Under the pieces are notes generated by a model, which was not told the origin of the DNA, made no database searches, and worked only from the letters and a program-made list of their open reading frames with translations. Positions 26,443 to 34,421 of a stretch of 64,000 nt of DNA are shown here, piece after piece. The stretch is from the NCBI RefSeq assembly GCF_902497855.1, contig NZ_CABVHU010000001.1, positions 380,595 to 444,594 of the forward strand, written 5' to 3'. How positions within the stretch are numbered: position 1 is the first letter of the stretch; each line of letters opens with the position of its first letter. The position numbers were made by a program, and so were the translations under genes. The stretch is from Pseudomonas fluorescens. GTDB taxonomy: Bacteria; Pseudomonadota; Gammaproteobacteria; Pseudomonadales; Pseudomonadaceae.

Positions 26443-28152
26443 ATGACGGCTCAAGTTCAGTCTCAGACCCACTACGATGTGATTGTCGTTGGTTCGGGCG
26501 CAGGTGCAATGACGTCGGCGGTGTTCCTCGCCGATCACGGTTTCAGTGTGCTGATCGTGGAAAAAAGCGACAAGTACGGCGGCACCTCGGCGATCTCCGG
26601 CGGCGGTATCTGGATCCCCAACAACCACTATTTCGCCAAGCTGAACGGCAACGACACGTACGAAACAGCCTTGCGTTATCTGCAAGCCGCGGCGGGCGAA
26701 CATGTCGATGAAACCCGGCTGCGCACCTATCTGGACAATGCGCCGAAGATGATCGAAGAGCTTACCCAGACCAGTCGGGTACGCTACGCGGTGGCCGCCA
26801 AATACCCCGACTATTACCCGCACCTGCCGGGCGCGCTGCCCGGCGGCAGAACCCTGGATCCGGAGTTCTTCGATACCAGCCTGTTGGGCGACGAACTGGA
26901 CAACCTGCGTAAACCTTCGCCGTCGACCTTGCTCATGGGCTGCATCGCCTGGACCGCCCGCGATGCGCACAAGGTCATGGCGCGTGGTTTTGGCTGGCGC
27001 CTGCTGATCATGGGCCTGATGCTGCGTTACAAACTCGATTTCAAATGGCGCCGCAAAAGCAAGATCGACCGCCGGGCGTCCCTGGGCAGCTCGCTGGTGG
27101 CATCGCTGCGGCGCTCGCTGATGGACCGCAACGTGCCGCTCTGGCTCAACACCGATTTTGCCGGCTTGCTCACCAAGGACGGCCGGGTCAGCGGCGTCAG
27201 CGTGCGGCGTAACGGAGCCGAGGTGCAACTGCACGCGCGCCACGGGGTGATCCTGGCGTCCGGTGGTTTTGAACAGAACCAGGCCCTGCGTGAAAAATAC
27301 TTGCCGCAACCGACCCGCATGGCCTGGAGTGCGACCCCTCCGGGGAACAATACCGGTGCTGCGCTGGAGGCCGGGCTGGCTCAGGGGGCGGCCACCGCAT
27401 TGATGGATTGGGCCTGGTGGGCGCCGACCATCGCCGTGCCGGGCGAGGAAAAACCCCGGGGGATCTTCGCCGAGCGCGCGTTCCCTGGCGCCATCGTGGT
27501 CAACAGCCTGGGCCGGCGCTTCGTCAACGAGGCCGCGCCGTATCTGGAGTTCGTCGATGCGATGTACCGTGACAACGGGCTCACGGGGGGCAAGTCGGTG
27601 CCGGCCTGGGTGATTTTCGATGGCCATTTCCGTTTCAACTACGCGATGGGGCCGTTGATGCCGGGCCAGATCATGCCCGACAGCCGCTTGCGCAAGGAAT
27701 GGCTGAACACCCTGTACTGGAAGGACGACACCCTGGCCGGGCTGGCCAGACAGATCGGCGTCGATGCCGCCGGTCTCGAAGCCACCGTGGTCAAGGTCAA
27801 CGAGTATGCGCGCACGGGCAAGGATCCGGACTTCGGGCGCGGCGGCAACGTATTCGACCGTTATTACGGCGACAGCAATATCAAGCCCAACCCGTGCCTG
27901 GCGCCATTGCGCAAAGGCTCGTACTACGCCATGCGTCTTGATGCCGGGGACATCGGCACCAAGGGCGGCCTGCTGACCAACGAACATGCGCAAGTGGTCC
28001 GCGAGGACGGCGCCGCCATCGCTGGCCTGTACGCGATCGGCAACTGCTCGGCATCGGTGATGGGCACCAGCTATCCAGGCGCGGGCGGCACCCTGGGGCC
28101 GGCGATGACCTTCGCCTATGTCGCCGCCAACCACTTGGCCAGCCAGCGATAG
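26443..28152 (+). CDS. kstD: 3-ketosteroid delta1-dehydrogenase-like flavoprotein (KstD/TesH type)
   Basis: 569 residues from ATG 26443 (MTAQVQSQTHYDVIVVG). The FAD motif VVGSGAGAMTSA is at about 14-25, followed by the KstD-like EKSDKYGGTSAISGGGIWIPNN. The C-terminal block has the order typical of 3-ketosteroid-delta1-dehydrogenases: GDIGTKGGLLTNEHAQV, AIAGLYAIGNCSASVMG and SYPGAGGTLGPAMTFAYVA. Such enzymes abstract hydrogens from C1-C2 of ring A of a 3-oxosteroid. Some relatives act on other cyclic ketones, so the substrate class is likely but not certain. It is followed after 8 bases by the delta4-type relative, as tesH is by tesI in Comamonas testosteroni. Confidence 0.83.
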   Translation: MTAQVQSQTHYDVIVVGSGAGAMTSAVFLADHGFSVLIVEKSDKYGGTSAISGGGIWIPNNHYFAKLNGNDTYETALRYLQAAAGEHVDETRLRTYLDNAPKMIEELTQTSRVRYAVAAKYPDYYPHLPGALPGGRTLDPEFFDTSLLGDELDNLRKPSPSTLLMGCIAWTARDAHKVMARGFGWRLLIMGLMLRYKLDFKWRRKSKIDRRASLGSSLVASLRRSLMDRNVPLWLNTDFAGLLTKDGRVSGVSVRRNGAEVQLHARHGVILASGGFEQNQALREKYLPQPTRMAWSATPPGNNTGAALEAGLAQGAATALMDWAWWAPTIAVPGEEKPRGIFAERAFPGAIVVNSLGRRFVNEAAPYLEFVDAMYRDNGLTGGKSVPAWVIFDGHFRFNYAMGPLMPGQIMPDSRLRKEWLNTLYWKDDTLAGLARQIGVDAAGLEATVVKVNEYARTGKDPDFGRGGNVFDRYYGDSNIKPNPCLAPLRKGSYYAMRLDAGDIGTKGGLLTNEHAQVVREDGAAIAGLYAIGNCSASVMGTSYPGAGGTLGPAMTFAYVAANHLASQR

Positions 28153-28160
28153 GAGGGTGT

Positions 28161-29858
28161 ATGGCGACGTTCGATGACAGTTTCTGCACGCCGATCCAGA
28201 CACCTTTGCAAGTCGCCGACAGCAGCGCGTTGCTGTGGGACGAGCACTGCGATGTATTGATTATCGGGTGGGGCGCGGCCGGTGCCTGCTCGGCGCTGGA
28301 GGCCCGCGCCCTGGGTGCCGATGTCTTGATTGCCGACCGATTCACCGGTGGCGGTGCCAGTGCCAAGAGTGGCGGGGTGGTCTACGCCGGTGGCGGTACC
28401 CGCCATCAGCAGGCGGCAGGGTTCAGCGACACGCCCGAAGCCATGTTTGACTACCTCAAGCACGAAACACAAAACGTGATCAGCGACGACACCCTGCGGC
28501 GCTTCTGCGCCGACAGCGTCAGCAACCTCGACTGGCTGGAAAGCCACGGTGCGCCCTATGGCCACCAGATGCCACCGGGCGGCAAGACTTCGTACCCGCC
28601 TGACGGTTATTTTCTCTATTACTCCGGCAACGAACTGGTGCCGCAGCATGGCGGGCCACTGCCGCCGGCACCACGGGGCCATCGCACCGTGGGCAAAGGC
28701 CAGTGCGGCGCGGTGCTGTATGCACATCTCAAGGACGCGTGCCTGCGCGCCGGGGCCCGGCCGTTGCTACAGGCGGCAGCCAAACGCCTGGTGGTTGATG
28801 CGCAGGGGCGGGTGGTGGGTGCCGAGATGTGGTGCATCACGCCCGGCACCCCGCAAGCGCAGTTGCATGCGCGCCTGGCCGCTCGCGCCGAGCGTTTGCA
28901 GAATTTCGCCGCGGGTTACTGCAACAAGCTGCGTCAGCGGATCGGCCAGCTCGAACGGGACTTCGCCCGGCCACGGCTCGTTCACGCCCGCAACGGCGTC
29001 ATCCTCAGTACCGGCGGTTTCATTTTCAATCGCGAACTGATCAAACGGCACGCGCCGAAATTCGAGCGTAACTTCAAAGTCGGTGCCACAGGCTGTGACG
29101 GCAGCGGCCTGCGCCTGGGGACCAGCGTCGGTGGTCAGGGCGCTGCACTGGAGCGTGTTTCGGCCTGGCGCTTTATCAACCCGCCGTACAGTTGGCACAA
29201 GGGCATCGTCGTCAATCGCGAAGGTCGGCGTTTCTGCAACGAAGAAGTCTATGGCGCCACCCTGGGCCAACCCTTGATGGAAGAGCAGGGTGGCAAAGCC
29301 TGGCTGGTGCTGGATGCGCCGTTGCGCAAGAAAGCCATCCGCGAGGCATTGTTTGGCGGTTATTGGTGGTTTCAAAGCTTGCCCGCCCTGGTGCTGATGC
29401 TGTTCAAGGTGCGCAAGGGCCAGCACCTGAGCCAATTGGCCACAAACACCGGGATGAATCCGGCGGCGCTGCGCGAATCGGTACTGGCGGCCAACGCAGC
29501 AGCCCGTGGCGAGGCGCCCGAGCCTTTCGGCAAGTCGCCGGGCGGGCGTCAAGTGCTCGATCAGGGGCCGTTTTATGCCTGCGACATTTCCGTGACCAAT
29601 CCGGTCTTCCCACTGGGTGCCTTGACCCTCGGCGGGTTGCGCGTGGACGAGGGCAACGGCGCCGTGCTCGACGGGCAGGGCCAGGCGATACCCGGCCTGT
29701 ATGCCGCGGGGCGCACCGCGCTGGGCATTCCTTCGCACCTCTACATCAGCGGTTTATCCCTGGCGGACTGCGTGTTCTCCGGGCGTCGTGCCGGAGCGGC
29801 CGCGGCCCGGTTCATGGATCAACAGTTGCAGCCGACCCTCGCACAAGAGACGACATGA
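28161..29858 (+). CDS. 3-oxo-5alpha-steroid delta4-dehydrogenase-like flavoprotein (TesI type)
   Basis: 565 residues, ATG 28161 behind AGGAGGGTGT. FAD motif IIGWGAAGACSALEA at about 35-49, then DRFTGGGASAKSGGVVYAGGGT. The C-terminus GRTALGIPSHLYISGLSLADCVFSGRRAG (written here as two overlapping pieces: GRTALGIPSHLYISGLSL and SLADCVFSGRRAGA) matches what I know of the delta4(5alpha)-3-ketosteroid dehydrogenases, which make the C4-C5 double bond in saturated ring A. That activity is needed for 5alpha/5beta-reduced steroids such as bile acids. Same operon as kstD-like 26443 and the SDR at 29855. Confidence 0.8.
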   Translation: MATFDDSFCTPIQTPLQVADSSALLWDEHCDVLIIGWGAAGACSALEARALGADVLIADRFTGGGASAKSGGVVYAGGGTRHQQAAGFSDTPEAMFDYLKHETQNVISDDTLRRFCADSVSNLDWLESHGAPYGHQMPPGGKTSYPPDGYFLYYSGNELVPQHGGPLPPAPRGHRTVGKGQCGAVLYAHLKDACLRAGARPLLQAAAKRLVVDAQGRVVGAEMWCITPGTPQAQLHARLAARAERLQNFAAGYCNKLRQRIGQLERDFARPRLVHARNGVILSTGGFIFNRELIKRHAPKFERNFKVGATGCDGSGLRLGTSVGGQGAALERVSAWRFINPPYSWHKGIVVNREGRRFCNEEVYGATLGQPLMEEQGGKAWLVLDAPLRKKAIREALFGGYWWFQSLPALVLMLFKVRKGQHLSQLATNTGMNPAALRESVLAANAAARGEAPEPFGKSPGGRQVLDQGPFYACDISVTNPVFPLGALTLGGLRVDEGNGAVLDGQGQAIPGLYAAGRTALGIPSHLYISGLSLADCVFSGRRAGAAAARFMDQQLQPTLAQETT

Positions 29859-30637
29859 TGACGAGCAACCACAACAACAAAGCCGGCCGGGTTCACGGCA
29901 AGATCGCGCTGGTCACCGGCGGCGCCAAGGGGATCGGCGCTGCCAGCGTGCGGGTGCTGGCGGCCGAAGGGGCCCAGGTGCTGATCAGCGACCTGGACGT
30001 CGAGGCAGGCCAGGCACTGGCGGCTGAAATCGGGCCGGCTGCAGCCTTTATCCGCCACGACGTCAGCAGTGAAGACGCATGGCGCCAGGTCATCGACCAT
30101 GTGCGCGAGCGCTACGGTCGTCTGGATATCCTGGTCAACAATGCCGGCATCCTGATCGCCGGCTCGATTGAAGAAACCAGTCTGCAGGCGTGGCAAAAGG
30201 TGATGCGGGTGAATGCCGACAGTGTGTTTCTGGGCTGTCGCGAAGGCATCGCGCTGATGAAGGGCAGCGGTGGTTCGATCATCAACCTGTCGTCCGTCGC
30301 GGCCCTGGCCGGGCGTGACGACTACCTGGCTTACAGCGCCTCCAAGGGCGCGGTGGCGGCATTGTCGCGTTCGGTGGCGGCGCTTTGCCGGCGGCGCAGA
30401 TACCGCATCCGCTGCAACACGCTGCACCCGGATGGCGTGCTCACCGACATGACCCGTGGCAGCCTCCCCGAAGGCGTCGACCCGGACCGCATGACCATCG
30501 ACAGCGACCCGATGAACCGCATGTGCCGGCCCGAGGACGTGGCGGCCAGCGTACTGTTCCTGGCCAGCGATGAAGCCCGGGCGATCAATGGTGTCGAGTT
30601 GCGCATTGATAGCGGGCAGATGGTGATGAGTATCTAG
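29855..30637 (+). CDS. Short-chain dehydrogenase/reductase (hydroxysteroid-type)
   Basis: 260 residues, start overlapping the previous stop as ATGA, with AAGAGACG upstream. Classical SDR: TGGAKGIG cofactor motif (about 22-29), NNAG (about 94), catalytic Ser in NLSSVAAL and YSASK (about 160-164). Asp in SDLDVEAG after strand 2 points to NAD rather than NADP. Members of this group include 3beta/17beta- and 7alpha-hydroxysteroid dehydrogenases. The CRRRRYRIRCN segment is rich in Arg but keeps the usual alignment (YRIRCNTLHPDG). Oxidises a hydroxyl, probably on the ring system handled by the two flavoproteins upstream. Confidence 0.85.
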   Translation: MMTSNHNNKAGRVHGKIALVTGGAKGIGAASVRVLAAEGAQVLISDLDVEAGQALAAEIGPAAAFIRHDVSSEDAWRQVIDHVRERYGRLDILVNNAGILIAGSIEETSLQAWQKVMRVNADSVFLGCREGIALMKGSGGSIINLSSVAALAGRDDYLAYSASKGAVAALSRSVAALCRRRRYRIRCNTLHPDGVLTDMTRGSLPEGVDPDRMTIDSDPMNRMCRPEDVAASVLFLASDEARAINGVELRIDSGQMVMSI

Positions 30638-30671
30638 CGGCCGTTGCCACCCAATCCACCGCGCCCCGCCC

Positions 30672-30752
30672 TGTAGGAGCCAGGCTTGCCGGCGAAGAAC
30701 GATAGGACGCGTCCGTAGGAGCGAGGCTTGCCCGCGAAGAACGATAACGCGG
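30672..30752. repeat. REP elements, family 3
   Basis: Two direct REP units, TGTAGGAGCCAGGCTTGCCG at 30672 and CGTAGGAGCGAGGCTTGCCC at 30714, each followed by GCGAAGAACGATA. This is the family that forms the large arrays further right. Confidence 0.75.
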
Positions 30753-30948
30753 TCACACAGACAGACCGCAGCGTGCAAACGCTCGCAAGCTTTACGAAGT
30801 CGGTCGAGGTGGAAATAGGGCGTTTCTGATGGATGTGTAGGACGCTTCCGGGTGTTTGTAAGAAAGCCCTCACGTCACTTCCCGAAGGCCACAGCACCTT
30901 GCGTCGTTGCCTACGGTTACGCCAGAATCCGCCGGCTTGTGCGCCCAG

Positions 30949-31144
30949 GGGCTACTCGGTAACTTGATTCGCGTCACTGATGGTCAGTGATCGGGTTTAG
31001 TAGCCCGGCCAAGGTTAAAGCGGTCGCATGAGCATCATCAGTCAGGTAACTGCCTGCACTTGATGGCAGCTGTGCGCATGGCGTCCTCGGGCGCGCCGGT
31101 TTTTGCTTTCCCTTGCCGGTCTACTAACTTGCGCACAGCTGCCA
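30949..31144 (+). ncRNA. Candidate structured leader upstream of DUF6124 gene
   Basis: Two nested or consecutive inverted repeats lie here. The first pairs GGGCTACT (30949-30956) with AGTAGCCC (30999-31006) and encloses the hairpin TCACTGA-TGG-TCAGTGA (30974-30990). The second pairs TGGCAGCTGTGCGCA (31064-31078) perfectly with TGCGCACAGCTGCCA (31130-31144), 15 bp, over a 51-base loop containing two copies of GCCGGT. The end is 53 bases before the DUF6124 start. No open frame explains it. I infer a structured 5' leader or a small RNA; it might instead be a DNA-level site for a dimeric protein. Confidence 0.5.
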
Positions 31145-31197
31145 CCCTTTCGTGTAGTAGCGAGATGGTGCGGCCCAGCTAATTAAGGGAAGCACTC

Positions 31198-31545
31198 ATG
31201 ATTAAGCCAACACCAAACCCGCCGGACACCGATCCGGCAACGCCCTCAGAAACCATCGACTCCAACAATTCCCACCCACCATCCGAACGCATTCCCTCTG
31301 CCGCCGACATCCAGGCCACTCCGCGCAAGCTTTGCACCATGTTCATCGTCAACCCGGAACTCGATACCGAAACCCTGCTGGCCCACGCCTGTGAGTCGCT
31401 GGCTTCGGCCAATGTCATGGCGCTGGATCTGGCGGATCATATGGCAGGGACGAGTCGCAACGCCCTGTTGGGGATTGCCCAGGTCATCATGCTGGGTGAG
31501 CTGGCGGTGAACCGGGCGCTGGATCGGATTGATCGGGCTGAATAG
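31198..31545 (+). CDS. DUF6124 family protein of Pseudomonas
   Basis: 115 residues. It has the two family blocks I know from Pseudomonas genomes: the N-terminal MIKPTPNPPDTDP with a Pro/Ser-rich linker, and the C-terminal helical block FIVNPELDTETLLAHACESL followed by NVMALDLADHMAGTSRNALLGIAQVIMLGELAVNRALD. Function unknown; soluble, no signal. Such genes occur in several copies per Pseudomonas genome. Here it splits the catabolic island between the 29855 SDR and the crotonase, with its own leader (30949-31144). Confidence 0.85.
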   Translation: MIKPTPNPPDTDPATPSETIDSNNSHPPSERIPSAADIQATPRKLCTMFIVNPELDTETLLAHACESLASANVMALDLADHMAGTSRNALLGIAQVIMLGELAVNRALDRIDRAE

Positions 31546-31561
31546 GAGATCAAAAGATCCC

Positions 31562-31630
31562 CGTAGGAGCCAGGCTTGCCGGCGAAGGCGATTTCAAATA
31601 CGCCTTCGCCGGCAAGCCTGGCTCCTTCGG
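31562..31630. repeat. REPIN, family 3, compact
   Basis: Near-perfect palindrome: CGTAGGAGCCAGGCTTGCCG with GCGAAGGCG, a 10-base centre ATTTCAAATA, then CGCCTTCGC and CGGCAAGCCTGGCTCCTTCG. It lies between convergent genes and could act as a bidirectional transcript end. Confidence 0.8.
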
Positions 31631-31656
31631 GGATCAACGTTTTCGTTCGGGAGATG

Positions 31657-32442
31657 TTAATACCCCTCGAACTGCGCCGGGCGTTTGTCGATGAACGCCT
31701 GCATGCCTTCCTTCTGATCCCGTGAGGCGAACAACAATGCATTGGCCTTGCGCTCCAGGGCCAGGCCGGCTTCCAGTGGCGCGTCCATGCCCGCCAGGAT
31801 CACTTCCTTGATCTGCTCGGCGGCCAGGGCTGGCATGGCGGCGATGACGCGCGCCAGCTCCAGGGCGTGGGCTTGCACCTGGTCATCGTCGACCAGGTCG
31901 CTGATCAGTCCGGCGACCCAGGCTTCCTCGGCGCTGATCGGTTGGCCGGTGAGCGCCATGCGCATCGCCTTGACCTTGCCCACCGCGCGCACCAGCCGCT
32001 GGGTGCCACCGATGCCGGGCATGATGCCGATGCGGATTTCCGGTTGGCAGAAGCGCGCGCTGCGCCCGGCGACGATCAGGTCGGCGTGCATCGCCAGTTC
32101 ACAGCCTCCGCCATAGGCATAACCGCAAATTGCCGCAATCACCGGTTTCGGACAGTGCTGGATCGGCCCCCAGACCCGCTCGGTGTGGCGCTTGTAGATA
32201 TCGATGGCGCCGACCCCGGCCATGCTGTTGATGTCGCCACCGGCGGCGAACACCTTGTCTCCCCCTGTCAGCACGATGCAACGCACCTCGGGGTCGATCG
32301 CAAGCTCACTGAAATAACGCGACAGCAGCGCCTGCAATTCCAGGCTCAAGGCGTTGGTCGCCTGGGGGCGGTTGAGCCGCAGCAGGGCCACGCCGGGCAG
32401 TGGACGTTCGAGCAGAACCGGTGCAGCGGATGAGTCGGACAT
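31657..32442 (-). CDS. Enoyl-CoA hydratase (crotonase family)
   Basis: 261 residues from ATG 32442 (MSDSSAAPVLLERP). Both hydratase glutamates are in place: GYAYGGGCELAMHAD (Glu about 119) and QPEIRIGIMPGIGGTQRL (Glu about 139), with oxyanion-hole AAGGDINSM (about 69). The QPEI-GTQRLVRAVGK block is that of true enoyl-CoA hydratases rather than isomerases. It would hydrate an unsaturated acyl-CoA in a beta-oxidation round. Divergent from the SDR at 32581; both share the motif at 32510. Confidence 0.88.
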   Translation of the reverse strand: MSDSSAAPVLLERPLPGVALLRLNRPQATNALSLELQALLSRYFSELAIDPEVRCIVLTGGDKVFAAGGDINSMAGVGAIDIYKRHTERVWGPIQHCPKPVIAAICGYAYGGGCELAMHADLIVAGRSARFCQPEIRIGIMPGIGGTQRLVRAVGKVKAMRMALTGQPISAEEAWVAGLISDLVDDDQVQAHALELARVIAAMPALAAEQIKEVILAGMDAPLEAGLALERKANALLFASRDQKEGMQAFIDKRPAQFEGY

Positions 32443-32509
32443 GAGCATTCTCGAAGACCTGACAACGTGTAAATGGCCACCAGTGTCCTGTTCAGGCGGT
32501 TGGATTTTC

Positions 32510-32527
32510 ATCGTCCGTTCAGACGTA
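32510..32527. promoter_or_regulatory. Island motif in divergent crotonase/SDR promoter
   Basis: CATCGTCCGTTCAGACGT; read on the other strand it gives ACGTC-TGAAC-GGACGATG, matching the motif GGACGATG half. It sits 67 bases from the crotonase start and 53 bases from the SDR start. CTAGAGT at 32549 is spaced like the CTAGGGT after the palindrome at 23095. Confidence 0.55.
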
Positions 32528-32580
32528 GTTTGGCCCGCGGTTCGCCCCTAGAGTGACCCTTGTCAGTAGAAAAGGAGCAC

Positions 32581-33369
32581 ATGATGGAGCTGCATTCGGG
32601 TCTTGATTACAGCGGCAAGGTGGTGCTGGTCACCGGTGGCACCAAGGGCATCGGCGCCGGTATCGCACTGGGGTTCCTGGCCGCGAACGCACGGGTGATC
32701 GTCTGTGCCCGGCGCGAACCTGAACAGGTGCCGGCGCAGGGTGGCAAGCGCGCGACCTTTATCGCCGCCGATGTGCGTGACCACGATTCCCTGCAACGCC
32801 TGTTCGCCACCATCGAGCGCGACTTCGGGCGCCTCGACGTGGTGGTCAACAACGCCGGCGGCAGCCCTTCCGCCGACGCCGCCACGGCGTCGCCCAGGTT
32901 TCATGAAAGCATCATCGGTCTGAACCTGATCGCGCCGCTCAACGTCGCCCAGCACGCCAACCGGCTGATGCAGGCACAGGCGCAGGGCGGTTGCATCGTC
33001 TTTATCGGCAGCATCAGTGCGCTGCGCTCCTCGCCAGGCACCGCCGCTTACGGCGCGGCCAAGGCCGGGGTGCTGGCGCTGGTGCAATCGCTGGCGGTGG
33101 AGTGGGGGCCCAAGGTGCGGGTGGTCACGGTCAGCCCGGGGCTGGTACAGACCGAGCAGTCGCATCTGCACTACGGCTCCGAGGCCGGGATCGCCGCCGT
33201 CGCGGCCGGCATTCCGGCCGCACGCATGGCGGTGGCCGAAGACATCGCCAACGCCTGTCTCTACATCGCATCGCCGCTGGCCAGTTACGCCAGCGGTTGC
33301 AACCTGTTGCTGCATGGCGGTGGTGAACGCCCGGCATTTCTCGGTGCCGCGCAGGTTCTGCCCACCTGA
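32581..33369 (+). CDS. Short-chain dehydrogenase/reductase
   Basis: About 262 residues; AAGGAG at 32572 serves the tandem ATG ATG at 32581/32584. SDR signatures: TGGTKGIG (about 17-24), NNAGG (about 91), catalytic Ser in FIGSISAL (about 141) and YGAAK (about 155-159). No Asp after strand 2 but CARRE, which suggests NADP preference. First gene of a run of seven side-chain type genes up to 40732, so it may oxidise a beta-hydroxyacyl-CoA or a ring hydroxyl. Family alone does not decide. Confidence 0.85.
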   Translation: MMELHSGLDYSGKVVLVTGGTKGIGAGIALGFLAANARVIVCARREPEQVPAQGGKRATFIAADVRDHDSLQRLFATIERDFGRLDVVVNNAGGSPSADAATASPRFHESIIGLNLIAPLNVAQHANRLMQAQAQGGCIVFIGSISALRSSPGTAAYGAAKAGVLALVQSLAVEWGPKVRVVTVSPGLVQTEQSHLHYGSEAGIAAVAAGIPAARMAVAEDIANACLYIASPLASYASGCNLLLHGGGERPAFLGAAQVLPT

Positions 33370-33425
33370 TCGACCTATTGCGGCGACCGGGTTCGGTGGC
33401 CGCCTTCAATGTGAAGGAGACGACT

Positions 33426-34409
33426 TTGGCTGATCCACAATTGCTATCCAATGTGCGCGCCCTGGTGGGGCGCCAGTACGGCCGCGTGTATGCCTGGGAC
33501 GAGGTCAATGCCCCGATGATTCGCCAGTGGTGCGAAGTCATGGGCGTGGACAACCCGCTATACACCGACGCGGGCTTTGCCTTGGGCACCGTCCATGAGG
33601 GCCTGATCGCTCCGCCTGCGATGTTGCAGGTGTGGACCATGGAAGGCCTGCACGCCAACAACTATCCGCCTGGCTCCACCGACGAGAACCCTTACGAGGT
33701 GCTCAAGGAAATGGAAGCCTACGGCTATGCCTCCACCGTGGCGGTGAACTCCGAGCTGAGCTTCACCCGCCCGGTGCGCCTGGGCGAAAAGCTCTACTAC
33801 ACCACGCGCCTGGACTCGGTTGGCGATGAAAAAACCACCGCCCTGGGCACTGGTTTCTTCGTCACCCTGGTCATGAGCCATTTCGTCGAAAAGCCAGGAG
33901 GAAAAGAGCCCGGCGACGACGAGCCGGTGGGCCAGTTGCTGTTTCGCGTGTTCAAGTTCCGCGCGGCCAATGCCCAGGCGCCTGCCAAAGTCGAGTCGGC
34001 ACCGGTCAAGCCCAAGCGTCCGTTGCCGGGCATCAGCGACGACACGCGGTTCTTCTGGGAAGGCTGCGAGAAGGGCCAGTTGCTGATCCAGCGCTGCACC
34101 GCGTGCCAAACCCTGCGCCATCCACCGGCCCCGGTGTGCATCCAGTGCCACAGCTTCGACTGGGACACCTTGCAGGCCAGCGGCCGCGCCAGCCTGTACT
34201 CGTTCGTGGTGATGCACTACCCCGAGGTGCCGCCGTTCGATTACCCCAACCCGATCGGCCTGATCGAGCTGGAGGAGGGCGTACGCCTGATTGCCGGCCT
34301 GGTCGGTATCGAGCGCGAGCAACTGCAGATCGGCCAGCGCTTGCAGGTCGAGTTCCAGACCTTCGATGACCAGTTGACGCTGCCTTTGTTTCGGCCGGTA
34401 GACGCGTAG
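33426..34409 (+). CDS. ChsH2-like subunit: hot-dog (MaoC-like) plus DUF35 OB-fold
   Basis: 327 residues. The best start is TTG at 33426, six bases after AAGGAG (33414-33419), giving MADPQLLSNVRALVG. Residues about 5-170 form a MaoC-like hot-dog half; the usual D-x4-H hydratase motif reads VDNPLYTD, with Tyr in place of the catalytic His, so this half is probably inactive. Residues about 205-325 are a DUF35 domain with zinc ribbon CTACQTLRHPPAPVCIQC (four Cys) and an OB fold. This is the layout of ChsH2 in Mycobacterium tuberculosis, which pairs with ChsH1 as a steroid enoyl-CoA hydratase and docks the Ltp2 aldolase. The ChsH1- and Ltp2-like genes are two and three genes downstream. Confidence 0.87.
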   Translation: MADPQLLSNVRALVGRQYGRVYAWDEVNAPMIRQWCEVMGVDNPLYTDAGFALGTVHEGLIAPPAMLQVWTMEGLHANNYPPGSTDENPYEVLKEMEAYGYASTVAVNSELSFTRPVRLGEKLYYTTRLDSVGDEKTTALGTGFFVTLVMSHFVEKPGGKEPGDDEPVGQLLFRVFKFRAANAQAPAKVESAPVKPKRPLPGISDDTRFFWEGCEKGQLLIQRCTACQTLRHPPAPVCIQCHSFDWDTLQASGRASLYSFVVMHYPEVPPFDYPNPIGLIELEEGVRLIAGLVGIEREQLQIGQRLQVEFQTFDDQLTLPLFRPVDA

Positions 34410-34421
34410 GAGCCATTCACC

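Noticed and set aside
26422..28203. 593-codon minus-strand frame opposite the kstD-like gene
   Set aside because: No recognisable domain, abnormal residue mix, and complete overlap with a well-supported flavoprotein gene.
31064..31144. Integron attC-like site
   Set aside because: Long imperfect symmetry is present, but the conserved GTTRRRY and RYYYAAC boxes are not found at the ends and no integrase or cassette array is nearby.
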